Under the pieces are notes generated by a model, which made no database searches, was not told the origin of the DNA, and worked only from the letters and a program-made list of their open reading frames with translations. 34,445 nucleotides of DNA from Modestobacter sp. (GTDB taxonomy: Bacteria; Actinomycetota; Actinomycetes; Mycobacteriales; Geodermatophilaceae): positions 1 through 34,445 of the forward strand of contig JAICZD010000004.1 in assembly GCA_025933855.1 (NCBI GenBank). The letters run 5' to 3'. The position numbers and the translations under genes are program-made. This document shows, piece after piece, positions 32,428 through 34,445 of this stretch. Each line of letters begins with the position of its first letter. Position 1 is the first letter of the stretch.

Positions 32428-33732
32428 GTGATCGACCTGCGACTCCTCCGCGAGCACCCCGAGACCGTCCGCGCCAGCCAGCGTGCCCGGGGTGCCGACG
32501 AGTCCCTGGTCGACGCGCTGCTGGCCGCCGACGCCGACCGGCGCGCGGCGGTCAAGGCCGCCGACGACCTGCGGGGCGAGCAGAAGGCCGCCTCCCAGGC
32601 CGTCCGCGGCGCCTCGAAGGAGGAGCGACCCGGCGTCCTGGAACGGGCCAGGGCACTGGCCGCCGAGGTGAAAGAGGCCGAGGAGGCCGAGCGGGCCGCC
32701 GACGCCGCCCTGCGGGCGCTGCACCTGCGCATCCCCAACGTCGTGCACCCGGACGTGCCGCCCGGCGGTGAGGACGACGCGGTGCCGCTGCGCACCGTCG
32801 GCGAGGTGCCGGTCTACGACTTCCCGGTCCGCGACCACCTGGAGATCGGCGAGGCGCTCGGCGCCATCGACATGGAGCGCGGGGCCAAGGTCTCCGGCGC
32901 CCGCTTCTACTTCCTCACCGGCCCCGGAGCGCTGCTGGAGTTCGCGCTGGCGCAGCTGGCGGTCACCCGCGCCGTCGCCGCCGGCTTCACCCCGGTGGTG
33001 GCCCCGGCGCTGGTGCGGCCGGAGGCGATGGAGGGCACCGGTTTCCTCGGCGAGCACGACGAGGAGGTCTACCGGATCGAGCGCGACGACCTGTACCTGG
33101 TGGGCACGTCGGAGGTCGCGCTGGCCGGCATGCACGCCGACGAGGTGCTCGACCTGTCCGCCGGGCCGCGGCGCTACGCCGGCTGGTCCTCCTGCTTCCG
33201 CCGCGAGGCCGGCTCCTACGGCAAGGACACCCGCGGCATCATCCGGGTGCACTGGTTCGACAAGGTCGAGATGTTCAGCTTCTGCGCGCCCGAGGAGGCC
33301 GCCGCCGAGCACCGCCGGCTGCTGCAGTGGGAGGAGGAGTTCCTGCAGGCGCTCGAGCTGCCCTACCGGGTGGTCGACATCGCCGCCGGCGACCTGGGCA
33401 CCAGTGCCGCGCGCAAGTTCGACATCGAGGCGTGGTTCCCCAGCCAGGGCACCTACCGGGAGCTCACCAGCACCTCCGACTGCACCACCTTCCAGGCCCG
33501 CCGGCTGGCGATCCGCCACCGGGACGCCGACGGCCGGCCGCAGGTGGCGGCGACCCTCAACGGCACGCTGTGCGCCATCGCCCGCACCATCGCCTGCCTG
33601 CTGGAGGTGCACCAGCGGGCCGACGGCGCGGTGCACGTGCCGGCGGCGCTGCGGCCGTGGCTGGGCGGTCACGAGCTGCTGACCCCCGGGATGGCGCTGG
33701 CGCCGGTCGCCGGCGCGGCGCTGCCCGCATGA
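32428..33732 (+). CDS. serS: Seryl-tRNA synthetase
   Basis: Charges tRNA-Ser with serine. The 434-residue class II synthetase begins [15 protein letters not shown] (GTG start) with the long antiparallel coiled-coil arm at about 30-105 that binds the tRNA long variable arm. Motif 2 is [27 protein letters not shown]; the serine-binding TSE loop is in [15 protein letters not shown]; motif 3 is [19 protein letters not shown]. Length matches the bacterial enzyme. Its stop overlaps the start of the following HAD gene (ATGA). Promoter box at 32416. Confidence 0.97.
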   Translation: MIDLRLLREHPETVRASQRARGADESLVDALLAADADRRAAVKAADDLRGEQKAASQAVRGASKEERPGVLERARALAAEVKEAEEAERAADAALRALHLRIPNVVHPDVPPGGEDDAVPLRTVGEVPVYDFPVRDHLEIGEALGAIDMERGAKVSGARFYFLTGPGALLEFALAQLAVTRAVAAGFTPVVAPALVRPEAMEGTGFLGEHDEEVYRIERDDLYLVGTSEVALAGMHADEVLDLSAGPRRYAGWSSCFRREAGSYGKDTRGIIRVHWFDKVEMFSFCAPEEAAAEHRRLLQWEEEFLQALELPYRVVDIAAGDLGTSAARKFDIEAWFPSQGTYRELTSTSDCTTFQARRLAIRHRDADGRPQVAATLNGTLCAIARTIACLLEVHQRADGAVHVPAALRPWLGGHELLTPGMALAPVAGAALPA

Positions 33733-34445
33733 CCGCACACCTCCCCGCCCGCGCGGCGAACGCGCTGACGGCGCCGGCGGTGGTGTCCGGCTCCGAGGAC
33801 GTCGTCGACCTCGCGGACCTCCCCGCCCGGCTGGGCGGCTGGCGTCCCCGGCTGGTGGCCAGCGACCTGGACGGGACGCTGCTCACCTCCGCCGGCGAGG
33901 TCAGCCCGCGCACCCGCGCGGCGCTGGACGCCTGCTGGGCCGCCGGCATCCCGGTCGTCGGGGTGACCGGTCGTGGCCCGCGGCTGCTGGAGAGCGTGCG
34001 CGGCGCACTGGCCGGGCAAGGGATCGCGGTGCTGGCCCAGGGCGGCTACGTCGTCCGCTTCGGCGGGCCCGGCGGCCGCGACGAGGTGCTGCGCACCGTC
34101 GGGATGTCCCGGGCGGACGCCACCGCGGTCATCGGCGCCATCGAGGACGTCGCCGGCGAGCTGATCGTCGCGGTCGAGGACGCCGCGGAGCAGGCCGAGG
34201 CGCTCAAGCCGCTGCGGGTGCAGCACGGCTTCGACTGGCCGTATCCCGAGCCCGCCCACCTGCTGCCCCGGCACGAGGTGCTGCCGGTCGGGTCGGTGCT
34301 GAAGGTGTTCCTGCGGGCCTCCTCCCTGGGCCAGGACGAGCTGCTCGCCCGGGCCCGGCAGGTGGCGGACCCGTCGGTCGCCGAGGTCACCCACGCCGGG
34401 CTGGGCTTCATCGAGGTGCTGCCGCCGGGGGTCACCAAGGCCACC
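33729..34445 (+). CDS. HAD-superfamily phosphatase, Cof type, truncated by window end
   Basis: The first 239 residues of a HAD hydrolase of the IIB (Cof) subgroup are present; the frame is open at the right edge. Motif I is [12 protein letters not shown] with Asp46 and Asp48, motif II is VVGVTGRGP, and the cap domain follows ([13 protein letters not shown] to [12 protein letters not shown], where GVTKAT marks the approach to motif III). Such enzymes dephosphorylate sugar phosphates, flavin or other small metabolites; the substrate is not readable here. ATG 33729 overlaps the serS stop by 4 nt, so the two are probably coupled. Motif IV lies outside the window. Confidence 0.9.
   Translation, partial: MTAHLPARAANALTAPAVVSGSEDVVDLADLPARLGGWRPRLVASDLDGTLLTSAGEVSPRTRAALDACWAAGIPVVGVTGRGPRLLESVRGALAGQGIAVLAQGGYVVRFGGPGGRDEVLRTVGMSRADATAVIGAIEDVAGELIVAVEDAAEQAEALKPLRVQHGFDWPYPEPAHLLPRHEVLPVGSVLKVFLRASSLGQDELLARARQVADPSVAEVTHAGLGFIEVLPPGVTKAT

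Overview
The window is very GC-rich chromosomal DNA that uses GTG starts freely and has many TANNNT boxes placed 6-8 nt before a start codon, the layout of leaderless actinobacterial transcripts. Gene content (ChvE/Mms sugar transporter, a DUF5926-like SEC-C protein, a caa3-type CtaG, GuaB1, a TipAS-type MerR regulator, the pheA-serS-HAD neighbourhood) fits a high-GC actinomycete, and I would guess Geodermatophilaceae (Blastococcus/Geodermatophilus/Modestobacter type). That placement is inference. No tRNA, rRNA, CRISPR, transposase or phage gene was seen. Thirty-one protein genes are supported; the first (acyl-CoA ligase) and last (HAD phosphatase) are cut by the window edges. No gene-free stretch exceeds 300 bases.

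Region 1 (617-10040) is a complete L-arabinose module: a ChvE-like lipoprotein binding protein, double ATPase MmsA, permease MmsB, a LacI-family regulator, then araB-araD-araA. Two near-identical 14-bp LacI-type operators, one before chvE and one overlapping the lacI stop codon just before araB, suggest one repressor controls uptake and catabolism. A 14-bp perfect hairpin between chvE and mmsA probably sets a high binding-protein to transporter ratio.

Region 2 (10041-19722) is a mosaic of single genes: cytochrome P450, SEC-C/DUF5926 protein, CtaG, arginine deiminase, a STAS protein, an alkyl-DHAP-synthase-like flavoprotein, a methyltransferase, and a TipAS/MerR regulator divergent from a haloalkane dehalogenase. 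Three copies of a roughly 48-bp dispersed repeat sit in its intergenic gaps.

Region 3 (19745-27931) is the most unusual part. On the minus strand it holds a TPR-like/GGDEF diguanylate cyclase, then a 1010-residue protein joining a helical repeat region, an intact GGDEF domain and a LarB-like domain (nickel-pincer cofactor carboxylase family) in one frame, then LarC (nickel insertion), a yybP-ykoY manganese riboswitch whose 5' conserved block contains the larC stop codon, a GDT1/TMEM165 manganese exporter, and a GGDEF-like protein with a destroyed active-site motif. The LarB-like domain seems to have Ala in place of the family's catalytic Cys, so it may be a sensor or a repurposed module rather than an enzyme.

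Region 4 (28045-34445) is housekeeping: prephenate dehydratase, a GroES-like protein, a minimal zinc metallopeptidase overlapping guaB1, a cupin-marR operon with two GTCAA-N5-TTGAC operators in the intergenic region shared with guaB1, then serS and a HAD phosphatase with overlapping stop and start.
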